Program-made: the position numbers and the translations under genes
Shown here: one piece after another, positions 1 through 11,289 of the stretch
How the letters are laid out: each line of letters opens with the position of its first letter
How positions within the stretch are numbered: the stretch's first letter is position 1
NCBI GenBank assembly: GCA_021791895.1
Contig: JAJYVS010000008.1
Coordinates: 17,973-81,972 of the forward strand
DNA: 64,000 nucleotides
From: Actinomycetes bacterium
GTDB taxonomy: Bacteria; Actinomycetota; Acidimicrobiia; Acidimicrobiales; RAAP-2
Direction of reading: 5' to 3'
The notes under the pieces: model-generated
The model's database searches: none
What the model was told of the DNA's origin: nothing
What the model saw: only the letters and a program-made list of their open reading frames with translations

Positions 1-912
1 GGCACAGGAGGCCAGCGGTTCGAAGCCGTGCTCGGTGCCGATGGCGACGGAGAGGCCCCGGTCGAGCACGTCACGCAACAGCGTCACCACGACCAGCTGC
101 TGCTCCAGGATGCTCAGCACCGAGCGGACCGTCTCGACGGCGTCGAACGCCTCGGCCAGGCGGGACGGCCCGCCGAGGTAGACCTGATCGCTCTCCTCGG
201 CCCGGGCGATCTCGTGCAAGGCCCGACCCACCGACGCCAAGAAGTCGGAGCTCGCCCCGGCGGCGTCGGGGACCAGCTCGGCTGCGCCATCGAGGTCGCA
301 GCCCACGAGGCCCTGGATCAGGCGGGTGCTCAGGCGACCGAGCTCCTCCTCGCTCAGCTCCTCGTCGAGCTCGAGGGTCCGCTTCTCGACCGCCCCGTCG
401 GAGAGGACCACGACCAAGAGCACCAATCGGGGCGCCAGGGAGACCAGCTGCACCGAACGGACGGTGGACGACCCGTGCGAGGGACTCACCACCACCGCCG
501 CGTACGGCGTGAGTTCGGAGAGCAGCGTGGAGGCCCGTTCGAGCATCTCCTCCATCTCGCCGTGCACCCGGTCGAAGAACCGCTTCACGCGCTGGCGCTG
601 GGGGGTCCCAAGGACCCCCGCCGGCGCCAGGTGGTCGACGAAGAACCGGTAGCCCTTGTCGGTCGGGATCCGTCCCGCGCTCGTGTGCGGCTGCACCAGG
701 TACCCGTCGCGCTCGAGGGCCACCATGTCGGAGCGGACGGTGGCCGAGGACACGTTGACCCCCGGGGTCCGGGCGACGTACGCCGACCCGACCGGCGTGG
801 CCGTCCCCACGTACTCGGTCACCACCGCCTCGAGGATGGCGGCGCGCCGGAGGTCGAGCTCGCCAGCTGCTGGCCCTCCTGGGGCCTTGGAACCACGGGT
901 CTTGGTCGACAT
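1..912 (-). CDS. hrcA: Heat-inducible transcription repressor HrcA (3' end truncated by window start)
   Basis: Reverse-strand reading from the ATG at 912 gives MSTKTRGSKAPGG..RRAAILEAVVTEYVGTATPVGSAYVA..VSSATVRSDMVALERDGYLVQPHTSAGRIPTDKGYRFFVDHL, typical of the HrcA N-terminus. Adjacent to lepA. Confidence 0.93.
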   Translation of the reverse strand, partial: MSTKTRGSKAPGGPAAGELDLRRAAILEAVVTEYVGTATPVGSAYVARTPGVNVSSATVRSDMVALERDGYLVQPHTSAGRIPTDKGYRFFVDHLAPAGVLGTPQRQRVKRFFDRVHGEMEEMLERASTLLSELTPYAAVVVSPSHGSSTVRSVQLVSLAPRLVLLVVVLSDGAVEKRTLELDEELSEEELGRLSTRLIQGLVGCDLDGAAELVPDAAGASSDFLASVGRALHEIARAEESDQVYLGGPSRLAEAFDAVETVRSVLSILEQQLVVVTLLRDVLDRGLSVAIGTEHGFEPLASCA

Positions 913-992
913 CGGAACTGGCACTTGATTCTACCGACTGCCAGTTTCCCTCGACGGTGCGCTCGGTCCCGGCCCCAAAAGCCCCTCCACGC

Positions 993-2804
<1,812 letters not shown>

Positions 2805-3255
2805 GATGCCCCAATGGTATCGAGGCGGTGCCGCCGACCAGGTCGTCGAGCAGGGTGACCGGCCCGCCCGGCCCCGATCCCTGGGGGCCGGCATCGAGAT
2901 CGGCCCCCGGCTAGCGGATCGGTCGAAAGCGCCCGGCCTCGGATGGCCAGCCGAGCGCCCGACCAAGCCAGGGCCCAACGTCCCCTCCGGCTGTGACCCG
3001 CCATGACGGTTCCCAGCACTCGACGCGTGAACCTGGTCCGGACCGTCGGGCACCTGGGGCCGCCACCCGCAGGAGCGTGCCGGCTTTTGGGACCAACGTC
3101 TCTGGAACAGGGCGTTCTCGCTCTACAGGCTCAATGGCAGAAGCGAGGTGTGGCGATGGTCGAGCCCTCCCGATCCCCCGGCGTGCGCTCCTTCGGCCGC
3201 TTCTTGGACCCGAGCCGCCGGGTCAACGCCCAGCTCCGGCAGAAGGAGGAGCGTC

Positions 3256-6066
3256 GTGAGGTCTCAAGGCCCCAGTCGACCGACCGGCCCGCGAGGGCGA
3301 GGCACCGAAGACGAGCGGGCCCGCCGCGTCCTTGATCTGGTCGACGAACTCGTCAACGAGCTCCACCCGCACCATGCCCCAGCTGCCACCCTCGACAGCG
3401 ACCTCGAACACGACCTCGGACTGGACAGCCTGGCCGTCGCCGAACTCCTGGTGCGGCTCGAGAACGACTTCTCGGTGAGCCTCCCGGACCACACGCTGCA
3501 GCATGCGACCACCGCGCGCGACCTGGCTCAGGCGATCGGGCCGGCCGCCCGACTCTCGGCCAAACCGAGGCCGGCCCACGCGATCGAGGCGACGCCAACG
3601 CGCCAACCGCGCGGCATGAAAACGCTGGTCGAGAGCCTGGCTTGGCATGCCGAGACACACCCTGGCCGCCTCCACGTACGGGTTCTCGCCGAGGACAACG
3701 TCGCCACCGAGCTGACCTACGCAGAACTCACCCGGGCCGCTCGGGCCACCGGCGCCGGCCTGGCGGAGCTCGGCGTCGCCCCAGGCGACTCGGTCGCCGT
3801 CATGCTCCCGACCGGTCGAGACTACTTCGTTACCTTCCTCGGCATCCTTCTCGCCGGGGCTGTCGCCGTGCCCCTGTACCCGCCGTCTCGCCCCGCCCAA
3901 CTGGAGGAGCACCTGCGACGGCAGACCGGCATCTTGCGAAACGCCCGAGCGACGCTTCTCGTCAGCCCGCCAGAGGCGAGACCGCTGACCCGACTGGTGC
4001 GTTCCAGCGTCGAGACGCTCCGGGAGCTGCGAAGCCCGAGCGAGCTGTCGACCTCGGCCTCTTCGTCACTCCCGGTGGCTCAGCCCGACGACATCGCCCT
4101 CTTGCAGTACACCTCGGGGAGCACCGGCAACCCCAAGGGGGTAGTGCTGAGTCATCGCCATCTCCTCACGAACATCGAGGCGATGGCCCGGGCGGCTCGG
4201 GCCGAGCCCGAGGACATCTTCGTGAGCTGGCTCCCCCTCTACCACGACCTCGGGTTGATCGGCGCCTGGCTGGGTTCCCTGCACCTCGGGATGCCGCTCG
4301 TGGCCATGTCGCCGGCCATGTTCCTCATGCGCCCAGTGCGCTGGCTCCAAGCCATCTCCGAACACCGTGGGACCCTGTCAGCTGCGCCAAACTTCGCCTT
4401 CGAGCTCTGCCTGCGCCGAGTGCAGGACGAGGAGCTGGCTGCACTCGACCTCTCGAGGTGGCGCATCGCTTTCAACGGCGCCGAGGCGGTGAACCCGTCG
4501 ACGTTGCGACGGTTCACCAGGCGCTTCGAGCCCTGCGGCCTGCGGGCCGAAACCCTGCTACCCGTCTACGGCCTGGCCGAAGCAGCAGTCGGTCTGTGCT
4601 TCTCACCACCCGGACGGCCATTCGTCGTCGACCGAATCGAGAGGGCCGAATTCCTTGACTCCGGACGTGCGAGACCGGCTCAGCCTGAGGATCCCGAGGC
4701 CGTCGAGTTCGCTTCGTGCGGCCTGCCCCTCCCCGGCTACGAGGTGCGCGTGGTCGACGACACCGACCACGAGCAACCGGACCGGACCGAGGGGCACATC
4801 CAGTTTCAAGGGCCCTCGGTCACGAGCGGGTACTTCCGCAACCCCGAAGCCACCCACGAGCTTTTCCACGGTGATTGGCTCGACACCGGCGACCTGGGTT
4901 ATGTGGCCGACGGCGAGCTCTACGTCACCGGGCGAGAGAAAGACCTCATCGTCCGGGCCGGGCGTAACCTGCACCCCGACGAGCTCGAAGCGGCGGTCGG
5001 GCAACTGCCTGGGGTGCGCAAGGGGTGCGTCGCGGTCTTCGGTGTGCCCGACGAGGCAACCGGCACCGAACGGCTGGTCGTGGTGGCCGAGACCCATGAG
5101 ACCGAGCCCGGGGTCCTGGCCGACCTCCGCAACCGAGTGATTGCAACCACCGTTGAGCTGCTCGCGACGCCACCAGACGAGGTCGTGTTCGCGGCGCCCG
5201 GGACCGTTCCGAAAACCTCCAGCGGCAAGATCCGTCGGGCCGAGGCCCGGTCTCGCTTCGAGCACAGCCGCCTACGGCCAGAGCGTCGGAGCATCTCCCG
5301 ACAGCTGTCGCGCTTCGTGTTCTTCGGCCTTCCGGCCCGGTGGGTCCGGTTCCGTCATGCGATGGGCGACGACGCTCACGCCCTGGTCGGTTGGGCGATC
5401 CTCGTCGGCATCGGCATCCCGCTCGGTCTCCTGCTCATGGTGCCGGGTCGGCGCCTGCGCTGGCGACTGGTCAAAGCGGCGGTTCGCTGCGCTCTCGTGC
5501 TCTCGCGAACGCCGGTCAGGGTCCACGGCGCGGACCGCCTTCCCCAAGGTCCGGCGATCATCGTGGCCAATCACGCCAGCTGGGCCGATGGGATCGCCCT
5601 CATCGCCGCCCTGCCCGAGCCACTGCGATTCGTCGCCGGGGAGGTCTTCGCTCGTCAGCGCGTCGTCGGGTTCATGCTCGGGCGCATCGGCACGGCCTTC
5701 ATCCAACGCTGGGACCGGGAGCAGAGCGTCGCCGACGCCAACCGCCTGGCCGAACTGGCCAAGGATAGCGAGCACCTCGTCGTCTTCGCCGAGGGCGGCC
5801 TCGCCAGCCTTCCGGGCCTCCGGCCCTTCCACCTCGGAGCGTTCGTGGCGGCCGCCACCGCGCAGGTGCCGGTCGTTCCCATCGCCATCCGAGGCACCCG
5901 TCGGATCGTCCGACCGGGCCACGTCCGCCTCCAGCGCGGCGTCGTTGACGTCGTCGTGACCGAGCCGCGGTGGCCGCGAGGCAGCGACTGGCACGCGGCG
6001 GTCGAGCTCAAAGACGCCGCCCGGGCCGAGATCCGCCGGCATTGCGGCGAGCCTGACCTCGAATGA
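3256..6066 (+). CDS. ACP - fatty acyl-AMP ligase - PlsC-type acyltransferase fusion
   Basis: GTG start with AGGAGG upstream. ACP motif DLGLDSLAVAELL, AMP-ligase motif LQYTSGSTGNPKGVVLSH, C-terminal PlsC motifs NHASWADG and FAEGG. Confidence 0.9.
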   Translation: MRSQGPSRPTGPRGRGTEDERARRVLDLVDELVNELHPHHAPAATLDSDLEHDLGLDSLAVAELLVRLENDFSVSLPDHTLQHATTARDLAQAIGPAARLSAKPRPAHAIEATPTRQPRGMKTLVESLAWHAETHPGRLHVRVLAEDNVATELTYAELTRAARATGAGLAELGVAPGDSVAVMLPTGRDYFVTFLGILLAGAVAVPLYPPSRPAQLEEHLRRQTGILRNARATLLVSPPEARPLTRLVRSSVETLRELRSPSELSTSASSSLPVAQPDDIALLQYTSGSTGNPKGVVLSHRHLLTNIEAMARAARAEPEDIFVSWLPLYHDLGLIGAWLGSLHLGMPLVAMSPAMFLMRPVRWLQAISEHRGTLSAAPNFAFELCLRRVQDEELAALDLSRWRIAFNGAEAVNPSTLRRFTRRFEPCGLRAETLLPVYGLAEAAVGLCFSPPGRPFVVDRIERAEFLDSGRARPAQPEDPEAVEFASCGLPLPGYEVRVVDDTDHEQPDRTEGHIQFQGPSVTSGYFRNPEATHELFHGDWLDTGDLGYVADGELYVTGREKDLIVRAGRNLHPDELEAAVGQLPGVRKGCVAVFGVPDEATGTERLVVVAETHETEPGVLADLRNRVIATTVELLATPPDEVVFAAPGTVPKTSSGKIRRAEARSRFEHSRLRPERRSISRQLSRFVFFGLPARWVRFRHAMGDDAHALVGWAILVGIGIPLGLLLMVPGRRLRWRLVKAAVRCALVLSRTPVRVHGADRLPQGPAIIVANHASWADGIALIAALPEPLRFVAGEVFARQRVVGFMLGRIGTAFIQRWDREQSVADANRLAELAKDSEHLVVFAEGGLASLPGLRPFHLGAFVAAATAQVPVVPIAIRGTRRIVRPGHVRLQRGVVDVVVTEPRWPRGSDWHAAVELKDAARAEIRRHCGEPDLE

Positions 6067-7349
6067 CGGCGACATCGCGTGGTCCCGCCTCGCTCCAGTC
6101 GCCCGCACCGGAGTACCTGCGGCTTCTCATGACCCTGTTGCTCCCGGCGGCCCTGTTCAACGCGTACGACGGCGAGCTGCGAGCGGTGCTGCTCACCCAA
6201 TTGAAGGAGAGCTTCCACGTCGGCACCGCGGCGATCGGCGTCGCCAACATTCCCATCGGGTCGGGGCAGTTCATCGCCTTTTTCGTGGTGCTCCTCGCCG
6301 ACCGGATCGGTCGGCGGCCCATCCTGTTGTGGTCCATCCTCGGCTACACCGTGTTCACCACGCTCAGCGCGGCGGCATGGGACCTGTGGTCCTTCGCCGC
6401 CTTCCAATCGGTGGCTCAGGTGTTCATCGGCGCGGAGTTCGGGGTGGCCGTCACGCTGCTCGCCGAAGAGGTGCCGGCGGAGCGCAGAGGCCATTACCTT
6501 TCGCTGCTGCTCCTCGTCAGCCCACTCGGCGCGGTTTTGGGCGGGCTCCTCGTAGCCGTCGGGTTCCTCCACAACCCCATCGGGTGGCGCGCCTTCTTCC
6601 TCATCGCCACCGTCCCCCTGCTCGTCGCATCGGTGGCCCGACGTCGCCTACGCGAGAGCCACGCGTTCGAGGTCGCCAAGGTCGAACCCAGCCCTCCCCG
6701 TCGCTCCGCGGGCCGAGCGCTCATCGACGCCACCTTCATCTGGCAGACGCAATCGCGCGCCCGCGCCTTCGCGGTCGGTTGGGTCGCCCTCCTCCAGGGA
6801 TTGGCGTCGGCGTCGGCGATCGGCTGGTGGACCTACTACGCCGAGCACGAGCGGCACATCAGTACGGGGACGGCAGGAGCCCTTTTCGCTGTCGCGGCCC
6901 TGGTCAGCGCGGGCGGCTACCTCTCGTGTGGATGGATGATGGACCGGATCGGACGCAAGCCGACGGCGGCGGTTTACATCGGCGGCGCCGTCGCCTGTGC
7001 GCTCATCACCTTCGAGCAGTCGAGCCCTTTGACCATGGCGCCGTTCCTCGTCGGCACAGCCTTCTTCGGGATCGGTGTCGCCCCGGTACTGTCGGGCTTC
7101 GCCAGCGAGCTGTTCCCCACAACGGTGCGGGCACAGGCCTCGGCGTGGATCCGCAACGGCTTCGGAAACGCCGGCTCGGTGATCGGACCAGCCATCGTCG
7201 GCGTGCTCGGGGCCAGCGGCGGCCCGCTCCACTCCATTGGGAGCGCGGTGAGCGTGCTCGCGCTCGTCTACCTCGCCGCGATACCGATCATCTGGTGGGC
7301 CATTCCCGAGACCAAGGACGTCCGCCTCGACGTGCCTGAGCCGGGTTAG
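6063..7349 (+). CDS. MFS transporter (sugar/metabolite:H+ symporter type)
   Basis: About 12 hydrophobic segments; motifs DRIGRRPILLWSILGY and DRIGRKPTAAVYIGG. ATGA overlap with the upstream gene. Confidence 0.9.
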   Translation: MTATSRGPASLQSPAPEYLRLLMTLLLPAALFNAYDGELRAVLLTQLKESFHVGTAAIGVANIPIGSGQFIAFFVVLLADRIGRRPILLWSILGYTVFTTLSAAAWDLWSFAAFQSVAQVFIGAEFGVAVTLLAEEVPAERRGHYLSLLLLVSPLGAVLGGLLVAVGFLHNPIGWRAFFLIATVPLLVASVARRRLRESHAFEVAKVEPSPPRRSAGRALIDATFIWQTQSRARAFAVGWVALLQGLASASAIGWWTYYAEHERHISTGTAGALFAVAALVSAGGYLSCGWMMDRIGRKPTAAVYIGGAVACALITFEQSSPLTMAPFLVGTAFFGIGVAPVLSGFASELFPTTVRAQASAWIRNGFGNAGSVIGPAIVGVLGASGGPLHSIGSAVSVLALVYLAAIPIIWWAIPETKDVRLDVPEPG

Positions 7350-7359
7350 TTGGACCTGC

Positions 7360-7751
7360 TCAGTCCGAACTGCTCGGCGACCCAAAACGAATGACGTTGC
7401 CGTCGGGGTCGACGTTCGAGCCCTCGCGCAGACCGTAGGGGGGTGGGGGGTGTCTGCGAGCGGATGGGTGATGCCGACCCCCGCCCGCTGCCACTCACCC
7501 GCCAGAGCCTCGACGTCGAGGTACGCGAGTCGGGGAGAAGGGTGGATGGGCGTGATCCCATGGCCGTGGTTGGAGTCGTCGTGCTCGTGCTCGTGCTCGT
7601 GGTGCAACGACAGGTGGACCCAACGGCGAACCCGAAGAAGTCTCTCGACTCCTAAGCGCGCGGCGTGAAGCCCAACAACCGGTAGTGCTCGATGGCGGCG
7701 CGCAGGTCCCGGACAGGAAAGATCGGGGCGAACCTGTCGAGCCTGGTGACC
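7360..7751 (-). pseudogene. VOC/glyoxalase-superfamily protein, frameshifted
   Basis: MVTRLDRFAPIFPVRDLRAAIEHYRLLGFTPRA* in one frame; RRWVHLSLHHEHEHEHDDSNHGHG..RLAYLDVEALAGEWQRAGVGITHPLADTPHPP in another; YGLREGSNVDPDGNVIRFGSPSSSD* in a third. Together these make a complete VOC domain split by at least two frameshifts. Confidence 0.8.
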
Positions 7752-7900
7752 ATGGTTCCGTGGTGCAGCGGGGGATCGAGTGCTGCCGGACGCCACAGCA
7801 GGGGATCTGGTCGGTCAACGTTCCCGAAGGGTCCGATCAGCGTCGTGGCGGCTGGGTCGGATCGGTAGAGTCGGTGGCCACCAGCGAACGAGGAGCCGAG

Positions 7901-9136
7901 ATGAGCACCACCGCGCTCGGGGCCGAGGCGGTCCGTACCGAGGTCCGCTCGTGGTTGGCCGAGCACTGGGACCCGAAACGAGACGCTCGGGAGTGGCGGG
8001 GCCTCGTCGTCGACGCCGGTTGGGCCTACCCCAGCTGGCCGGCCGGCTGGTACGGGCGCGGCCTGGACAAGGACGGTTCGGCGGTCGTGGCCGCCGAGTT
8101 CGCCGCGCTCCAGGCGCCCTTCGGGGCCCTCGACGTCGTGCCCGGCGCCGGCCAAATCGAGCTGCAGATCGGGGCGAACGTGCTCATCGTGCACGGGAGC
8201 GACCGGCTCAAAAGGGAGCTGCTCCGCCCGATCCTCATGGGCGACGAGCGGGCCTGCCTCCTCTATTCGGAGCCCGGAGCGGGCTCGGACCTGGCCTCGA
8301 TTCAGACCCGGGCCGAGCGCGACGGTGACGAGTGGGTGGTGAACGGCCAGAAGGTCTGGACCACGGTGGCCCAGCACGCCGACTTCGGCCTCTTGATCGC
8401 CAGGACCGACTGGGACCAGCCCAAGCACCAAGGCATCAGCTACTTCATCTTGCCGATGCACCAGCCCGGCGTGGAGGTCCGACCCCTCAAGCAGATGACC
8501 GGTGATTCCCAGTTCAACGAGGTGTTCCTGACCGACGCCAGGATGCCCGTGCACCACGTGGTCGGCGACGTGAACGACGGCTGGCGGGTGCTGCGCACCG
8601 CGCTCGGCTTCGAGCGCCTGGTCATGGGGTCCACCGGCACCCGTAGCCGGGACGAGCGCCGCCTCCCGGTCGGGGGGTCGATCGACCTGTTCGAGTTGGC
8701 CGAGCGGGTGGGCAAGGTCCACGACCCGCTCCTGCGTCAGGCCATGGTCGAGCTCTTCATCCTGCGGACGGTCATCGGCTGGAACGCCCGTCGGGCGGCC
8801 GAGATCACGAGACAGGGCGGCTTCTCCCCCGCCGCCTCGCTCGGGAAGCTGGCCATGTCACGGTTGCTCCACGACTCCGCCGGGGTGGCCGACCGGCTGC
8901 TCGGGATGACGGGCACCCTCTACGGCGAACACGTTCCCGACGCCCACGCGGCCAACTACTCCTTGATGATGGCGTTCATGAACTCGATCGGCGGCGGCTC
9001 GGACCAGATCCAGCGCAACATCATCGCCGAGCGCATCCTCGGGCTCCCGAAGGACATCTCGACCGACCACGATCTGCCGTTCCGTGACGTCCCCAAGGCC
9101 GCGGGAGTTCGACCGCTGGGGACGCCGGCCGGCTAG
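7901..9136 (+). CDS. Acyl-CoA dehydrogenase family protein
   Basis: MSTTALGAEAVRTEVRSWLAEHW..LLYSEPGAGSDLASIQTRAERDGDEWVVNGQKVWTT..GGGSDQIQRNIIAERILGLPKD. Confidence 0.95.
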   Translation: MSTTALGAEAVRTEVRSWLAEHWDPKRDAREWRGLVVDAGWAYPSWPAGWYGRGLDKDGSAVVAAEFAALQAPFGALDVVPGAGQIELQIGANVLIVHGSDRLKRELLRPILMGDERACLLYSEPGAGSDLASIQTRAERDGDEWVVNGQKVWTTVAQHADFGLLIARTDWDQPKHQGISYFILPMHQPGVEVRPLKQMTGDSQFNEVFLTDARMPVHHVVGDVNDGWRVLRTALGFERLVMGSTGTRSRDERRLPVGGSIDLFELAERVGKVHDPLLRQAMVELFILRTVIGWNARRAAEITRQGGFSPAASLGKLAMSRLLHDSAGVADRLLGMTGTLYGEHVPDAHAANYSLMMAFMNSIGGGSDQIQRNIIAERILGLPKDISTDHDLPFRDVPKAAGVRPLGTPAG

Positions 9137-9163
9137 CTCCGCGCCCTCACCAGCCGACGCGGG

Positions 9164-9972
9164 TCACGACGTCGGCGCCGGGAGAAAGTCGACGATCACG
9201 CACGGCTGCTCACCGATCACCCAGGCGTCGTGCCCCGGTGACACCTCGTGGGCATCGCCGGGCCCGAGATCCATCTCGGTCCCGTCCTCCATCCGCACGT
9301 GCAGCTGGCCGGAGATGACGAAGGCGATGTGACGGCCTTGGCAGAAGTCGGTCCCGGCCTGAGGTCCGACGTCCGTCGTCCACCTAAAGCCCGGCGCGAA
9401 ACGAGCCCAGCCGATGGTCGCCCCGGGCGGTTGCCGGCCAGAAGGTCGAGGACGCCGAGGGTGTCGGGGTCGGCCCAGTGGAGATCCTCCAAAACAAGCA
9501 GGGGCCCCCTTCGCCCGGCCGAGTGCCCCGAGGGCCCGGAGCACCGCCGCTGCGCGGGCCGCGACGCTGTGGACGGCGGCAGGGACATCGGTGAGACCGG
9601 GCACGATGGCACCGAGCGCGGGGAGCCACGGTGCGAGCTCGCGGTCGGCCGGCAGGGCCCGCTGGTGAGCGCCTGGAGCATCGCCTCGGTCAGCGCCCCG
9701 TAGGCGCTCGTCCGGCCATCGGGGCCGGCGCGACCGACAACGACGAGGAAGCCCCGCTCGGCGAGCCCACGGGCCAGCCGGGACTTGCCGATTCCGGCCT
9801 CACCGGTCAAGACGACGACCCGGCCCCGACCCGCGGCCGCCTCCGCCAGGGCGAGGTCCAGCTCGTCGAGCTCGGTCTCCGGGCCGAAAACGACCGGGCA
9901 CCGCAGGTCGGGCACCGGGCCAGTCTGCCGCTGGTAGGCTCGGCGTCCGCTTCGGAACGACCGAGGCTCCAT
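9164..9972 (-). pseudogene. Chimeric remnant: N-terminus of LuxR/MalT-type AAA ATPase joined to a cupin-domain C-terminus
   Basis: [22 protein letters not shown] (Walker A), LLVLEDLHWADPDTLGVLDLLAGNRPG (Walker B) in shifting frames, running into GATIGWARFAPGFRW..GRHIAFVISGQLHVRMEDGTEMDLGPGDAHEVSPGHDAWVIGEQPCVIVDFLPA (cupin). Confidence 0.75.
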
Positions 9973-9996
9973 CTCCTTCGACCCGGGATCCGTCAC

Positions 9997-10269
9997 GTGG
10001 CCAACATCAAGAGCCAGATCAAGCGCAATCGTCAGAACGAGAAGCGCCGCCTGCGGAACAAGGCCGTGCGCTCGGAGCTGCGCACACGGACCAAGACGGC
10101 GATCGCCGCGACGGCGGAGGGGTCCGAAGGCGCCGTCGAGGCACTGCGGCTCGCGATGAAGCGGATCGACAAAGCAGCCAGCCACGGGGTGATCCACAAG
10201 AACCAGGCGGCCAATCGCAAGTCACGGCTCATGCGCCAGATCGCCGCGCTCAGCAGCGAGGCCGAGTAA
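9997..10269 (+). CDS. rpsT: 30S ribosomal protein S20 (GTG start)
   Basis: [64 protein letters not shown]. Confidence 0.98.
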   Translation: MANIKSQIKRNRQNEKRRLRNKAVRSELRTRTKTAIAATAEGSEGAVEALRLAMKRIDKAASHGVIHKNQAANRKSRLMRQIAALSSEAE

Positions 10270-10275
10270 GCGAAC

Positions 10276-11289
10276 TCAGCCCCGGGAGACCGGACGGGCG
10301 CGCATCTGGCGGCTGAGCCTCGCCACCAGCACCTCGAGAACCAGGTCGGGAGGGAGTGCGGTCCGTCCCTTCACGTCGAGGTCGGCGTCGGCAAGGAGAT
10401 TGATCGCTTGGGCGATGCGCTCGCCACCGAGCCGCCTCCCTTGCTCCATCGCCTTCTTGGCCACGAAGGAGCTGCGCACCCCGAGGAGGCCCGCGGCTTC
10501 GGACGCGTCAACCTCGTCGAGGCCGTCGAGGCGGAGCATGTTGGCGTAGTGGCGGTGCAGCACCCCCAGCACCTCGGTCGGGGCCCGGCCGCCGGCATCG
10601 AGCATCCGTCGCAACGCTCCGAGCGCCCGGGGGATCGAGCTGGCATCGATGGCATCGGTCAGCTCCCAGGGCGGCACCGATCCGGCGCTGCCCAAGAACG
10701 GCTCGAGCTGGGCCACCGAGATCGAGGCCCCCTGGCCGAAGGCGGCCACCAGGGCGTCGACGATGCCCGAGAGGCGACCGAGATCGTCGCCCAGGTGGGC
10801 CTGGATCCTGGCCCGGGCAGCGGCGTCGAGACGGACCGGGGCGTCACGCAGCTGGGCCGCCACCCAGCTCGTCCGCTCGCGCCCGGTCCCGGCCGACGCG
10901 TCGAGAAGCTCCCCGGCCGCGCCGACCGCCTTCACGAGCGACTGGGGCACCGTGCCGCCGCCGCCCACCAGCACGAGGAACGTGGTCGGTGGCGGGTCCG
11001 CCACGACGGCGGCCAGGGCGGTGGCGTCACCAGCACCGATCCGACCCGCCTCCCGGACCACCACCACCCGGCGGTCGCCGAGGAACGGCGGCGTCAGGCA
11101 GGCGTCGATCACCGCCTTGACGTCGAGCTCCTCGCCGGAGGCCCCGTGCTCTTCGACCACGAAGCTCGACTCCCGGGACCCGACCATCCGGTCGATGACG
11201 CGACGAGCTTCCTGGGCGACCAGTGCCGGGTCATCACCCCGCACGAGCAGGGTGTGCGGCTCGGCGAGCACCGTCGTCTCCGAGGACAT
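10276..11289 (-). CDS. holA: DNA polymerase III subunit delta
   Basis: LLVRGDDPALVAQEARRVIDRMVG..CLTPPFLGDRRVVVVREAG architecture; adjacent to rpsT as is common. Confidence 0.93.
   Translation of the reverse strand: MSSETTVLAEPHTLLVRGDDPALVAQEARRVIDRMVGSRESSFVVEEHGASGEELDVKAVIDACLTPPFLGDRRVVVVREAGRIGAGDATALAAVVADPPPTTFLVLVGGGGTVPQSLVKAVGAAGELLDASAGTGRERTSWVAAQLRDAPVRLDAAARARIQAHLGDDLGRLSGIVDALVAAFGQGASISVAQLEPFLGSAGSVPPWELTDAIDASSIPRALGALRRMLDAGGRAPTEVLGVLHRHYANMLRLDGLDEVDASEAAGLLGVRSSFVAKKAMEQGRRLGGERIAQAINLLADADLDVKGRTALPPDLVLEVLVARLSRQMRARPVSRG

Noticed and set aside
7578-7604. CTCGTG tandem microsatellite
   Set aside because: Too short for a minisatellite or CRISPR. Explained as His/Glu codons of the VOC pseudogene, so not listed as a separate repeat.
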